A stretch of DNA of 64,000 nt. Origin: DASYTH01 sp035762905. GTDB lineage: Bacteria > Actinomycetota > Actinomycetes > Mycobacteriales > Pseudonocardiaceae. Where the stretch lies: assembly GCF_035762905.1 (NCBI RefSeq), contig NZ_DASUCC010000024.1:1-64000 (forward strand). Direction: 5' to 3'. This document shows positions 9,078-18,498 of this stretch, piece by piece; position 1 is the first letter of the stretch, and each line of letters opens with the position of its first letter. The notes below the pieces were generated by a model. It was not told where the DNA came from. It made no database searches and was given only the letters and a program-made list of their open reading frames with translations. Made by a program: the position numbers and the translations under genes.

Positions 9078-9874
9078 CCGCCCGCACCACCTCGGCGCCG
9101 GCCAGGTTCCCGGGCGCGGGCGCACTGCGCGAGACCGGCCGGCTGTTCGCCCTCGGCCTCGACGTCATCGTGCTGACCTTCCGGCGGCCGTTCCAGGTCC
9201 GGGAGTTCATCCAGCAGTGCTGGTTCATCGCCAGCGTCACCATCCTGCCCACCGCGCTGATCGCCATCCCGTTCGGCGCGGTGATCGCCATGCAGCTGGG
9301 CACGCTGATCATCCAGCTCGGCGCGCAGTCGTTCACCGGCGCGGCGAGCGTGCTGGCGATCATCCAGCAGGCCGCCCCGGTGGTCACCGCGCTGATGGTG
9401 GCCGGTGCCGGCGGCTCGGCGATCTGCGCCGACCTGGGCGCGCGCACGATCCGCGAGGAGATCGACGCGATGCGGGTGCTGGGCGTCAACCCGATCCAGC
9501 GCCTGGTCGTTCCCCGGGTGCTGGCCATGATGGTGGTCGCCCTGCTGCTCAACGGCCTGGTCAGCGTGGTCGGCGTGATGGGCGGCTACTTCTTCAACGT
9601 CGTGTTGCAGGGCGGCACGCCGGGCGCCTACCTGGCCAGCTTCTCCGCCCTCGCCCAGTTGCCCGACCTGTGGATCAGCGAGATCAAGGCGGTCATCTTC
9701 GGGTTCATCGCCGGCGTGGTCGCGGCCTACCGCGGGCTCAACCCGAGGGGCGGGCCGAAGGGCGTGGGTGAGGCGGTCAACCAGTCCGTCGTGATCACCT
9801 TCCTGTTGCTGTTCTTCGTCAACTTCGTGCTGACCGCGGTGTACCTGACCGTGGTGCCGCAGAAGGGAAGCTGA
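9074..9874 (+). CDS. yrbEA: Mce permease YrbE-A (MlaE family)
   Basis: 266-residue MlaE-family integral membrane subunit; pairs with YrbE-B to form the transport path under the Mce proteins. Several hydrophobic helices. The hallmark MlaE coupling segment is present (ARTIREEIDAMRVLGVNPIQRLVVPRVLA), with the EEIDAM motif that contacts the ATPase. Overlaps mceG by ATGA and is followed 2 bases later by YrbE-B. Confidence 0.93.
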   Translation: MTARTTSAPARFPGAGALRETGRLFALGLDVIVLTFRRPFQVREFIQQCWFIASVTILPTALIAIPFGAVIAMQLGTLIIQLGAQSFTGAASVLAIIQQAAPVVTALMVAGAGGSAICADLGARTIREEIDAMRVLGVNPIQRLVVPRVLAMMVVALLLNGLVSVVGVMGGYFFNVVLQGGTPGAYLASFSALAQLPDLWISEIKAVIFGFIAGVVAAYRGLNPRGGPKGVGEAVNQSVVITFLLLFFVNFVLTAVYLTVVPQKGS

Positions 9875-9876
9875 CG

Positions 9877-10680
9877 ATGCGCCCGCTCGCCACGCTCGAC
9901 CAGCTCGGCGACCAGCTCTCCTTCTACCTGCGGGCGCTGGCCTGGATCCCGCGCACGCTGCACCGCTACACCCGGGAGATCCTGCGCATCCTGGCCGAGG
10001 TGAGCTTCGGCAGCGGGGCGCTCGCGGTGATCGGCGGGACGATCGGCGTGATGGTCGGCATGACCGTGTTCACCGGCACGGTCGTCGGCCTGCAGGGCTA
10101 CGCCGCGCTGGACCAGATCGGCACCGCCGCGTTCACCGGGTTCGCCTCGGCCTACTTCAACACCAGGGAGATCGCGCCACTGGTGGCCGGGCTGGCGCTG
10201 TCCGCCACGGTCGGCGCCGGGTTCACCGCCCAACTGGGTGCCATGCGGATCTCCGAGGAGATCGACGCGCTCGAGGTCATGGCCGTGCCCAGCCTGCCGT
10301 TCCTGGTCACCACCCGGATCATCGCCGGGTTCATCGCGATCATCCCGCTGTACGTGATCGGCCTGCTGTGCTCGTACCTGGCCTCCCGGACGATCACGGT
10401 GTACTTCTACGGCCAGTCGGCCGGCACCTACGACCACTACTTCAACCTGTTCCTCCCGCCGGAGGACGTGTTCTGGTCGTTCGGCAAGGTGCTGATCTTC
10501 AGCGTGGTGATCATCCTGGTGCACTGCTACTACGGGTACCGGGCCAGCGGCGGCCCGGCCGGGGTCGGGGTGGCGGTGGGTCGTTCGGTGCGCACCACGA
10601 TCGTCACCGCGGCGCTGCTCAACTTCTTCATCGGCTTCGCCATCTGGGGCACCACGACCACGGTGAGGATCGCCGGATGA
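9877..10680 (+). CDS. yrbEB: Mce permease YrbE-B (MlaE family)
   Basis: 267 residues, paralogous to the preceding gene. The coupling motif is MRISEEIDALEVMAVPSLPFLVTTRIIAG, and multiple membrane helices follow. Starts ATG 9877, two bases after the YrbE-A stop. The two permeases and ATPase make the ABC core on which hexameric MceA-F assemble. Confidence 0.93.
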   Translation: MRPLATLDQLGDQLSFYLRALAWIPRTLHRYTREILRILAEVSFGSGALAVIGGTIGVMVGMTVFTGTVVGLQGYAALDQIGTAAFTGFASAYFNTREIAPLVAGLALSATVGAGFTAQLGAMRISEEIDALEVMAVPSLPFLVTTRIIAGFIAIIPLYVIGLLCSYLASRTITVYFYGQSAGTYDHYFNLFLPPEDVFWSFGKVLIFSVVIILVHCYYGYRASGGPAGVGVAVGRSVRTTIVTAALLNFFIGFAIWGTTTTVRIAG

Positions 10681-10741
10681 GCGAGCTTGCGAGCGAATCA
10701 TGGGCACTGCGGATGGCTCGCCAGCACCGAGCTTGCGAGGT
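10678..10741. repeat. Short repeated GAGCTTGCGAG element between yrbEB and mceA
   Basis: GAGCTTGCGAG occurs at about 10682-10692 and again at 10731-10741, the first within ATGAGCGAGCTTGCGAGCG, which overlaps the YrbE-B stop. A related sequence, GTGAGCGAGCCTGTTCGCG, forms the start of mceB (12070). This is the only spacer longer than a few bases in the core of the operon before mceE. The element resembles short dispersed repeats seen at gene junctions in high-GC actinobacteria. Confidence 0.45.
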
Positions 10742-10750
10742 GGTGGTCAG

Positions 10751-12073
10751 ATGAGACGGGGTGCCACGATCCGCAGGCGGCTCCTCGGCCTGGGCTTCAT
10801 CGTGCTGGTCGTCGCGCTGATCGGACTGTCGATCGCGTTGTACAACAAGGTGTTCACGCCGGTGGTGACGGTCAAGCTGCAGACCGACAAGCTGGGCAAC
10901 CAGCTGGGCGTGCTCGGCGACGTGAAGGTGCGCGGGCTGCTGGTCGGGCAGATCCGGGCGATCTCGCCGACCGCGCAGGGCGCCGAGCTGGACCTGGCCC
11001 TCGACCCGGACAAGGTCGGGTTGATCCCGAGCAACGTCACCGCGCAGTTCATCCCGAAGACGCTGTTCGGTGACCGGTACGTGGCGTTGCAGATCCCGGA
11101 CGACCCGGCGCCGCGGTCGCTCGCCGAGGGCGACGTGATCCAGCAGGACAAGTCCACCCGGGCGGTCGAGCTGGAGGCCGCGCTCGAGCATCTGCTGCCG
11201 GTGCTGCAGGCGGTGCAGCCGGAGAAGCTGGCCACCACGCTCTGGGCGATCTCCACCGCGCTGGACGGTCGCGGCAAGGCGCTCGGCGAGACCATCGCCG
11301 ACATCGGCGCGCTGGTCGGCGAGCTCAACCCGCACCTGCCGCAACTGCAGCACGACATCACCGCGCTGGCCGACCTGTCCGACACCTACACCGAGGCGCT
11401 GCCGGACATCGTGACCGCGCTGAACGACCTGTCGGTCACCGCGCAGACCGTTGCCGAGCAGCGGGCGAACCTGGACGCCGTCTATGCCGGGGTCACCACC
11501 GCCACCCGCAACCTGGACGGGTTCCTGCGCGCCAACCAGGGCAACCTGATCCAGCTCGCGGACAGCTCCCGGCCGACGCTCGAGCTGCTCGGCCGGTACT
11601 CGCCCGAGTTCCCCTGCTTCTTCAAGCAGATGGCCGATCTGGTCGACCCGGCCAACGAGGTGCTTGGCCGCGGCGACTCCCCGCCCGGACTGAGCGCGAC
11701 CATCGAGGTGGTGATCAACCGCGGGCCGTACGAACCGGGCCGGGACACCCCGCGGTTCGACGAGCACCGGGGTCCGCGCTGCTACGACCCGGCCGACTTC
11801 TGCAACCCGTTCCCGGAGCAGCCGCCCGGCGGACCGCTGCGGGACGGCACCGCGCCGACCCCGCCGCCCCGACCGGCGTGTGCCAAGCAGCCGCCGTCGG
11901 GCACGATCCCGGCGGCGGCGGACGGGCTGGGTCTGGCCAACTCTCCGGGCGAGCGGGACCTGCTCGCCCACCTGCTGGCACCGGAGCTGGGCACCGATCC
12001 GGAGCGGGTGCCGGGCTGGAGCAGCCTGTTGGTCGGACCGCTGCTGCGCGGGGCGGAGGTGAGCTTCCGGTGA
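10751..12073 (+). CDS. mceA: MCE family protein MceA
   Basis: 440 residues. An N-terminal signal-anchor helix (LGFIVLVVALIGLSIALYNKVF), then the MCE domain (VVTVKLQTDKLGNQLGVLGDVKVRGLLVGQIRAIS), a long helical coiled-coil region, and a Pro/Gly-rich C-terminal tail. MCE proteins assemble as hexamers that tunnel lipids across the cell envelope. ATG 10751 is chosen since it directly precedes the basic residues and anchor; an upstream ATG (10700) would add unrelated sequence in the repeat spacer. First of six mce genes, A-F by order. Confidence 0.9.
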   Translation: MRRGATIRRRLLGLGFIVLVVALIGLSIALYNKVFTPVVTVKLQTDKLGNQLGVLGDVKVRGLLVGQIRAISPTAQGAELDLALDPDKVGLIPSNVTAQFIPKTLFGDRYVALQIPDDPAPRSLAEGDVIQQDKSTRAVELEAALEHLLPVLQAVQPEKLATTLWAISTALDGRGKALGETIADIGALVGELNPHLPQLQHDITALADLSDTYTEALPDIVTALNDLSVTAQTVAEQRANLDAVYAGVTTATRNLDGFLRANQGNLIQLADSSRPTLELLGRYSPEFPCFFKQMADLVDPANEVLGRGDSPPGLSATIEVVINRGPYEPGRDTPRFDEHRGPRCYDPADFCNPFPEQPPGGPLRDGTAPTPPPRPACAKQPPSGTIPAAADGLGLANSPGERDLLAHLLAPELGTDPERVPGWSSLLVGPLLRGAEVSFR

Positions 12074-13134
12074 GCGAGCCTGTTCGCGAACAATCGGGCC
12101 TGCGGGGTCTGACCGCCGCCCTGGTCAAGCTGGTGATCTTCGCGGTGGTCACGGTCACCGCGACCGCCGTGCTGGCGATCAGCATCGCCAACACCGACCT
12201 CAGCTCGACCGACAGCTACACCGCTCGGTTCACCGACGCGACGCTGCTGCTGCCCGGCGACGACGTGCGGATCGCGGGCGTGCGGGTCGGCCAGGTGGAG
12301 GACGTCACGATCGCCGATCGCACCCAGGCCGAGGTGCGGTTCTCGGTCAGCTCCGGGCGCAAGCTCCCGGCCGGGGCGACCGCACAGATCAAGTTCCGCA
12401 ACATCGTCGGCCAGCGCTACCTGGCGCTGGGCCAGGGCACCGGCGGCGGCAACCCGAACGACGTGCTGGCGCCGGGCGGCAACATCCCGGTGGAGCGCAC
12501 CCGGCCGGCGCTGGATCTGACCGAGCTGTTCAACGGGTTCAAGCCGCTGTTCCAGGCGCTCAACCCGGACCAGGTGAACAAGCTGTCCTACGAGCTGATC
12601 CAGGTGCTGCAGGGCGAGGGCGGCACGGTGGAGACGCTGCTGGCCCACACCGCCTCGCTGACCTCGGCACTGGCCGACAAGGACCAGGTGATCGGCGAGC
12701 TGATCACCAACCTGAACACCGTGCTCGACACGGTCAACGCCCGCGGGCCACAGCTGTCCGAGCTGATCGTGACGCTGCAGCAGCTGGTCTCCGGGCTCGC
12801 CGCCGACCGCGAGCCGATCGGGCAGGCGGTGGACGCGCTCGGCGGCCTGGCCCGGTCCACCTCGGGCCTGCTCGAGCAGGCGCGGGCCCCGCTCAAGCAG
12901 GACATCGCCAACCTCGGCCTGCTGGTCGGCCGGCTGAACGAGCACCAGCCGGAGGTCGAGCACTTCATCCAGTTTCTGCCGGTCAAGACCGCCACGCTGA
13001 GCCGGACGGTGAGCTACGGCTCCTGGTTCAACTTCTTCCTGTGCTCGGCATCCGGCTCGGTCAGCATCCCCGGCCTGATCACCCGGCCGATCGACGTCCC
13101 GGTCGTCGACGCCACCGCCGCGAGGTGCTCATGA
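12070..13134 (+). CDS. mceB: MCE family protein MceB
   Basis: 354 residues from GTG 12070, which overlaps the mceA stop by 4 bases (GTGA). Signal-anchor helix (LVIFAVVTVTATAVLAISI), MCE domain (YTARFTDATLLLPGDDVRIAGVRVGQVEDV) and a long helical needle-forming region with heptad-like Leu. Its first codons lie within a copy of the short GTGAGCGAGC element seen before mceA. Confidence 0.9.
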   Translation: MSEPVREQSGLRGLTAALVKLVIFAVVTVTATAVLAISIANTDLSSTDSYTARFTDATLLLPGDDVRIAGVRVGQVEDVTIADRTQAEVRFSVSSGRKLPAGATAQIKFRNIVGQRYLALGQGTGGGNPNDVLAPGGNIPVERTRPALDLTELFNGFKPLFQALNPDQVNKLSYELIQVLQGEGGTVETLLAHTASLTSALADKDQVIGELITNLNTVLDTVNARGPQLSELIVTLQQLVSGLAADREPIGQAVDALGGLARSTSGLLEQARAPLKQDIANLGLLVGRLNEHQPEVEHFIQFLPVKTATLSRTVSYGSWFNFFLCSASGSVSIPGLITRPIDVPVVDATAARCS

Positions 13135-14135
13135 TGAAGTCCTTCGGCGCCCGCAACCCGATCCCGATCGCCGTCATCGGGATCGCCGTCATCGCCCTGG
13201 CGCTGATCGCCGCGGTGTTCTCCGACGACCTGCCGATCATCGGCGGCGGCACCACCTACAGCGCGGAGTTCAGCGAGGCGGCCGGCCTCGAGCCGGACGA
13301 CGAGGTGCGCATCGCCGGCGTGAAGGTCGGCAAGGTCCGCGAGATCGAGCTGGACGGCGATCGGGTGGTGGTCACGTTCAAGGTGAAGGACGCCTGGCTT
13401 GGTGACCAGACCTCGGCGGCCATCAAGATCAAGACCCTGCTCGGGCAGAAGTACCTCGCGCTCGAGCCGAACGGGGTGACCGTGCTCGACCCGGACGAGC
13501 GGATCCCGCTCGGCCGCACGGTGGCGCCCTACGACGTGCTCGAGGCGTTCCGCGGGTTGGCCGAGACCGTCGACGAGGTGGACACCGACCAGCTTGCGCG
13601 CAGCTTCGAGGTGATCACCGAAACCTTCGCCGATACTCCGGACGAGGTGCGTGGCGCGCTGACCGGGCTGCAGTCGCTGTCCAGGACGGTGGCCGCGCGG
13701 GACGAGGAGCTGGCCCGGCTGCTGTCCAACACCCGGCAGATCAGCCAGACCCTGGCCGAGCGGGACGCCGAGGTGGCCCGGCTGCTCGAGGACGGCAACC
13801 TGCTGCTCGCCGAGATCGACCGGCGGCGACAGGCGATCGCCACCCTGCTGGACGGCACGGTCCGGCTGTCCACCGAACTGCAGGGCCTGGTCACCGACAA
13901 CGCCGAGCAGCTCGGGCCGGTGCTGGCCAGCCTGGACACGCTGACCACGATGCTGCAGCGCAACCAGGACGCGCTGGCCAACGGGATCAAGAACATGGCG
14001 CCGTTCGTGCGGCTGTTCAACAACGCCGTCGGCAACGGGCACTGGTTCGACAACTACATCTGCGGCCTGCTGCCCCCGGCAACGCCGCTTCCCGGCATCA
14101 ACGCGCAGGGCTGTCTGGGGAGGGTCAACGGATGA
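13131..14135 (+). CDS. mceC: MCE family protein MceC
   Basis: 334 residues; ATG 13131 overlaps the mceB stop (ATGA). Signal-anchor helix (IPIAVIGIAVIALALIAAV), MCE domain (YSAEFSEAAGLEPDDEVRIAGVKVGKVREI), then a helical region (ARLLSNTRQISQTLAERDAEVARLLEDG). Located centrally in a run of overlapping mce genes, so it is made in fixed stoichiometry with its partners. Confidence 0.9.
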   Translation: MMKSFGARNPIPIAVIGIAVIALALIAAVFSDDLPIIGGGTTYSAEFSEAAGLEPDDEVRIAGVKVGKVREIELDGDRVVVTFKVKDAWLGDQTSAAIKIKTLLGQKYLALEPNGVTVLDPDERIPLGRTVAPYDVLEAFRGLAETVDEVDTDQLARSFEVITETFADTPDEVRGALTGLQSLSRTVAARDEELARLLSNTRQISQTLAERDAEVARLLEDGNLLLAEIDRRRQAIATLLDGTVRLSTELQGLVTDNAEQLGPVLASLDTLTTMLQRNQDALANGIKNMAPFVRLFNNAVGNGHWFDNYICGLLPPATPLPGINAQGCLGRVNG

Positions 14136-15328
14136 CGATCCTCCCGCCGCGCCGGCGCGGCGCCATGCGCACCATCGCCATCGTCGCGGTGCTGGCCGTG
14201 CTGGTGGCCGGGTTCCTGTGGTGGGTGCTGCGGACGGCCGACGCCAAGAAGTACAGCGCGGTGTTCGACGGCGTCGTCGGGCTCTACGAGGACAACGACG
14301 TCCGGGTGCTCGGGGTGAAGGTGGGCACCGTGGACGCGGTGATTCCGCAGGGCGACACCGTGCGGGTGGAGATGTCGGTCGACCCGGACGTGCGCATCCC
14401 GGCCGGTGCGAACGCGGTGATCGTCGCCCCGTCCCTGGTCAGCGACCGGTACGTGCAGTTCACCCCGGCCTACGCCGGCGGCCCGGAGCTGGCCGGCGGC
14501 ACGATCCTGCCGCGCGAGCGCACCTCCACCCCGCTCGAGGTGGACGACCTGTACGCGAGCCTCAACCGGGTCAGCACCACGCTGGGCCCCAACGGGGTCA
14601 ACAAGAACGGCGCACTGTCCGACCTGCTGAACACGCTGGCGGCCAACACCGAGGGCAACGGGCAGGCGATCAACGACACGGTCACCCAGCTGTCCCAGCT
14701 GTCCAGCACGCTGTCCGGCAACTCCGAGGACCTGTTCGCGACGGTGGACAACCTGCAGCGGTTCACCAGCACGCTGGCCGACAGCGACGCCGCGGTGCAC
14801 GAGTTCTCCCAGCGGGTGGCCGGGGTGACCGGCTTCCTGGCCGACGAGCGGGCCAACCTGGCGGCGACCGTGAACCAGCTCGGCATCGCACTGGGCATGG
14901 TGCAGAAGTTCATCGACGACAACCGGGGCCGGATCAAGTCCAATGTGGACAAGCTGGCCGGGGTGACCCAGGTGCTGGTGGACCAGCGGGCCGCGCTGGC
15001 CGAGGTGCTCGACGTGGCACCGCTGGCGCTGTCCAACATCATCAACTCGTACAACGGCTCGTCCGGCACGCTGGACAGCCGGTCCAACCTCAACGAGCTG
15101 ACCGAGCCGCCGATCGTGCTGGTGTGCAACCTGGTGCGGCAGCTCAGCCCGAGCCAGCTGCCGCCGCTGCTTGCCGACACCTGTGACTCGCTCACCCCGG
15201 TGGTCCAGGGGCTGGTGCCGCTGCCGTCGGTGGCCGAGGTGCTCGTGGCGCTGCAGCAGGGCAAGCTGCCGCCGCTGCCGTTGCCGCTGGCCGGCACGGT
15301 GTACGGGACACCGGGGGCGATCCGATGA
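14132..15328 (+). CDS. mceD: MCE family protein MceD
   Basis: 398 residues; ATG overlaps the mceC stop (ATGA). Anchor helix (IAIVAVLAVLVAGFLWWVL), MCE domain (YSAVFDGVVGLYEDNDVRVLGVKVGTVDAV), helical region, and a Leu/Pro-rich C-terminus with several Cys (VLVCNLVRQLSP; LLADTCDSL). Envelope subunit of the Mce complex. Confidence 0.9.
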   Translation: MTILPPRRRGAMRTIAIVAVLAVLVAGFLWWVLRTADAKKYSAVFDGVVGLYEDNDVRVLGVKVGTVDAVIPQGDTVRVEMSVDPDVRIPAGANAVIVAPSLVSDRYVQFTPAYAGGPELAGGTILPRERTSTPLEVDDLYASLNRVSTTLGPNGVNKNGALSDLLNTLAANTEGNGQAINDTVTQLSQLSSTLSGNSEDLFATVDNLQRFTSTLADSDAAVHEFSQRVAGVTGFLADERANLAATVNQLGIALGMVQKFIDDNRGRIKSNVDKLAGVTQVLVDQRAALAEVLDVAPLALSNIINSYNGSSGTLDSRSNLNELTEPPIVLVCNLVRQLSPSQLPPLLADTCDSLTPVVQGLVPLPSVAEVLVALQQGKLPPLPLPLAGTVYGTPGAIR

Positions 15329-16494
15329 TCCGCCGCCTCGTCCTCGCCTGCACCGCCCTGCTCGCCGTCGGCGGCTGCGCCTTCACCGGGATCTACGACA
15401 TCCCGCTGCCCGGCGGCGCCGACGTCGGCGACCACCCGTACCGGGTCCGGGCGCAGTTCCGGGACGTGCTGGACCTGGTGCCGCAGTCCGGGGTCAAGGT
15501 CAACGAGGTGGCGGTCGGCCGGGTCGAGGACATCGCGCTGGCCGCAGACGGCTGGACCGCCGAGGTGACCATGCTGGTCAACGGCGACGTGGCGCTGCCG
15601 GCCAACGCGCTGGCCAAGCTGCGCCAGTCCAGCCTGCTCGGCGAGAAGTACGTCGAGCTGTCCCCGCCGCCGCCCGCGGCGGCCACCGGCCGGCTGGCCG
15701 ACGGCGCGCTGATCCCGGTCAACCGCACCAACCGCAACACCGAGGTCGAGGAGGTGCTCGGCGCGCTGTCCATGTTGCTCAACGGTGGGGGAGTGGAACA
15801 GCTGCAGAACATCTCCCGGGAGTTGAACGCCGCGCTGGAGGGCAACGAGCAGAACATCCGGGCGGCACTGGACAATGTGACGGTATTCGTGTCCACTTTG
15901 GACGCGAGCCGGGCCGAGATCACCCGTGCGATCGACGGCCTCAACCGGCTGGCCGGCACCCTGGCCGCCCAACGCGACCAGATCGCCGGCGCGATCGACA
16001 ACCTCGGCCCGGGCCTGCGGGTTCTGGCCGACCAGCGCGAGCAGTTGGTCACCATGCTGCAGGCGCTGGACTCGCTGTCCGCGGTCGCGGTGGACACCGT
16101 CGACCGCGCCCAGGCCGACATCGTCGCCGACCTAAAGGCCCTGATGCCGGCCCTGGCCAAGCTCGGCGAGGCCGGCAACGACCTGCCCAAGGCGCTCGAG
16201 CTGCTGCTCACCATCCCGTTCCCGGACGAGGCGGTGAACGACGTGCGCGGCGACTACTTCAACCTGTTCGCCAAGATCGATCTCAACCTGCAGTCGGTGA
16301 TCGACAACCTGAGCCGGTCCCGGAACAACCCGCTGGGAAACCTGGCGGTCCCCGGGGCCCAGGCCCCGCCCGCCGCTCCCGCGGTTCCGTTCCCGCTGCC
16401 CCCGATCGGCCCGCTGCCGGGTGCCCCTGCCCCGCCGAGCCCGGGCGCCACCTGCGGTTTCCTCGACGCCCTGCTCGGGAGGTGCGCCCCGTGA
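15325..16494 (+). CDS. mceE: MCE family lipoprotein MceE
   Basis: 389 residues; ATG overlaps the mceD stop. The signal sequence ends in a lipobox (LLAVGGC, Cys at residue 18), which marks the lipoprotein of each Mce operon (MceE/LprK class). MCE domain follows (VRAQFRDVLDLVPQSGVKVNEVAVGRVEDI), then the helical region and a Pro/Ala-rich tail. Lipid anchoring to the outer face of the membrane is inferred from the lipobox. Confidence 0.92.
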   Translation: MIRRLVLACTALLAVGGCAFTGIYDIPLPGGADVGDHPYRVRAQFRDVLDLVPQSGVKVNEVAVGRVEDIALAADGWTAEVTMLVNGDVALPANALAKLRQSSLLGEKYVELSPPPPAAATGRLADGALIPVNRTNRNTEVEEVLGALSMLLNGGGVEQLQNISRELNAALEGNEQNIRAALDNVTVFVSTLDASRAEITRAIDGLNRLAGTLAAQRDQIAGAIDNLGPGLRVLADQREQLVTMLQALDSLSAVAVDTVDRAQADIVADLKALMPALAKLGEAGNDLPKALELLLTIPFPDEAVNDVRGDYFNLFAKIDLNLQSVIDNLSRSRNNPLGNLAVPGAQAPPAAPAVPFPLPPIGPLPGAPAPPSPGATCGFLDALLGRCAP

Positions 16495-16606
16495 TCCCGA
16501 CCGGGACCCACCGCACCCGCATCGACGTGCCGGCAGCGCGGCCGGCGCGGTCCGGCATGCCGGCCGTGACCCGGCCGGCATGCTCGGTCCGTTCGGGGTG
16601 GTGCTG

Positions 16607-17878
16607 ATGCTCACCCGCACCGTCCGCCTCCAGCTGATCGCGTTCCTCGTGATCGCGGTCCTGGCCGTGGTGTACGCGCTGTTCCGGTTCACCGGGCTTG
16701 GCGCGGTGTTCGGCGACGAGGGGTACACGGTCCGGATGAACCTGACCGAGTCGGGCGGGATCTTCAGCAACGCGGAGGTGTCCTACCGCGGGGTGAACGT
16801 CGGGCGGGTGGGGGAGATCCGGCTGACCCGCGAGGGGCTGCAGGTCGATCTCGAGATCGACCCGGACGCCCCGCAGATCCCGGCCGACCTGGACGCGGTG
16901 GTGGCCAACCGGTCCGCGGTCGGCGAGCAGTACGTCGATCTGCGGCCGCGCGACGACGAAGCGCCTTACCTGACCGGGGATTCGGTGATCCCGGCCGACC
17001 GGACCAGGACCCCGATCGGCACCGACACCGTGCTGCGCGATCTGGACAGCCTGGCCGCATCGGTGCCGACCGACGCGCTGCGCACGGTGGTCGACGAGCT
17101 GTACCTGGCGTTCAAGGGCACCGGCCAGGACCTCCAGGTGCTGCTGGACAGCACCCGCGACCTCACCGACCGGGCCACGGTCTACCTGCCGCAGACCATC
17201 TCGCTGATCGACACCGGCGGCACCGTGCTGGACACCCAGAACGCCGAGTCGGCCAACCTGACCGCGTTCGGCAACGACCTTCGGCTGCTGGCCGAGCAGT
17301 TGCGCACCTCCGATCCGGACCTGCGCCGGCTGATCGCCAACGCGCCGCCGGCGGCCACCGCGGTCACCCGGCTGCTGTCCGAGTCCGGCTCCGGGCTGAG
17401 CTTCCTGATCGCGAACCTGCTGACCACGTCGAACATCCTGCGGGTCCGGGGCGAGGGGCTGGAGTACACGCTGGTCGCCTACCCGGTGCTGTCCGCGGCC
17501 GCGCAGGGCGTACTGGCCTCCGGGGACGGCACCGTGCACCTGGGCCTCGCGCTGAACCTGTTCGACCCGCCGCCGTGCACCCGGGGCTACGAGCAGACCG
17601 TCCGGCGGGACGGGAACCAGACCGGCCCGCCGGCCCCGCTGCCGGCGCAGACCTACTGCGCGGAGCCGGCCGGCAGCCCGATCAGCGTGCGCGGGTCGCA
17701 GAACGCCCCGTTCAACGGGGTGCCGAAGACACCGAGCCAGGCCGACATCGCGGCCAATGCCGGCCGGCCCCAGGAACAGGTCGCCGGGCTGGCCAGAGGC
17801 AGCCTGCCGGGCACCGTGACCCAGCCGGGCATCGAGGGGTTGCGCAGCCTCGCGCAGATGCTCGGCCTGACCAGTTGA
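16607..17878 (+). CDS. mceF: MCE family protein MceF
   Basis: 423 residues from ATG 16607 (MLTRTVRLQLIAFLVIAVLAVVYALF), which matches how MceF proteins begin; an in-frame ATG at 16580 would add nine residues and cannot be excluded. Signal-anchor helix, MCE domain (VRMNLTESGGIFSNAEVSYRGVNVGRVGEIR), helical region, and a Pro/Gly-rich C-terminus. Unlike the other mce genes it does not overlap its predecessor; a gap of about 110 bases separates it from mceE. Confidence 0.88.
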   Translation: MLTRTVRLQLIAFLVIAVLAVVYALFRFTGLGAVFGDEGYTVRMNLTESGGIFSNAEVSYRGVNVGRVGEIRLTREGLQVDLEIDPDAPQIPADLDAVVANRSAVGEQYVDLRPRDDEAPYLTGDSVIPADRTRTPIGTDTVLRDLDSLAASVPTDALRTVVDELYLAFKGTGQDLQVLLDSTRDLTDRATVYLPQTISLIDTGGTVLDTQNAESANLTAFGNDLRLLAEQLRTSDPDLRRLIANAPPAATAVTRLLSESGSGLSFLIANLLTTSNILRVRGEGLEYTLVAYPVLSAAAQGVLASGDGTVHLGLALNLFDPPPCTRGYEQTVRRDGNQTGPPAPLPAQTYCAEPAGSPISVRGSQNAPFNGVPKTPSQADIAANAGRPQEQVAGLARGSLPGTVTQPGIEGLRSLAQMLGLTS

Positions 17879-17926
17879 CATGACGACCAGAATTTTCCGT
17901 ACCAGCCTGACTACCCTGGAGTAGCA

Positions 17927-18478
17927 ATGACAAGTGTGGACGACGGCGTGGAACCGGGCGCACACCGGCGCTGGGCGAACCCACTGCTGCTCGGCGCGGT
18001 CGCCCTGGCCGTCGCGGCCGTGGTGGTCGCCGTCTGGTTCGGCGTTTCCTGGTTGCGGGCCAGCAACGACGACACCCTGGCAAGGGCCACGGCTCGGGAC
18101 GAGGTGGACCGGGTGGCCCGGCAGGCGATCATGACGTTCCAGACGCTGGACTACCGCAAGGTGGACGAGAGCCTGGCCAACTGGGAGGCGGCGTCCACCG
18201 GCGACCTGCACAACGACGTGGCCGGCCGCAAGGAGTCCAGCAGGCAGGCGATCGTGGACGCGAAGACGGTGACCACGGCCCAGGTGCTCTCGCTCGCGGT
18301 GACCGATCTGAACGAGTTCGAGGGCAAGGCCTCGGTGATCGCCGCCGCCGTTGTGGACGTGGCGACCGAGGGCCAGCAGCCGGCCAAGAAGTACATGCGG
18401 ATCCAGGGTGCGCTGCAGCGCACCGCCGACGGCTGGAAGTTGTCCGCCGTCGGCTATGTCGATCCCGCCCGCTCCTGA
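17927..18478 (+). CDS. Mce-associated membrane protein (first)
   Basis: 183 residues, one N-terminal transmembrane helix (LLLGAVALAVAAVVVAVWFGVSWL) and a soluble outer domain of about 130 residues resembling the NTF2-like fold of Mce-associated membrane proteins (RVARQAIMTFQTLDYRKVDESLANWEAA; DGWKLSAVGYVDP). Such genes close Mce operons in mycobacteria and are thought to stabilise the complex. Function by position and resemblance. Confidence 0.82.
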   Translation: MTSVDDGVEPGAHRRWANPLLLGAVALAVAAVVVAVWFGVSWLRASNDDTLARATARDEVDRVARQAIMTFQTLDYRKVDESLANWEAASTGDLHNDVAGRKESSRQAIVDAKTVTTAQVLSLAVTDLNEFEGKASVIAAAVVDVATEGQQPAKKYMRIQGALQRTADGWKLSAVGYVDPARS

Positions 18479-18498
18479 CCTGATCGAGAGGATCCGCG

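Noticed and set aside
8352..9125. Antisense open frames across mceG and the other mce genes
   Set aside because: They have no recognisable domains, and the plus-strand genes are coupled by ATGA/GTGA overlaps with clear family motifs.
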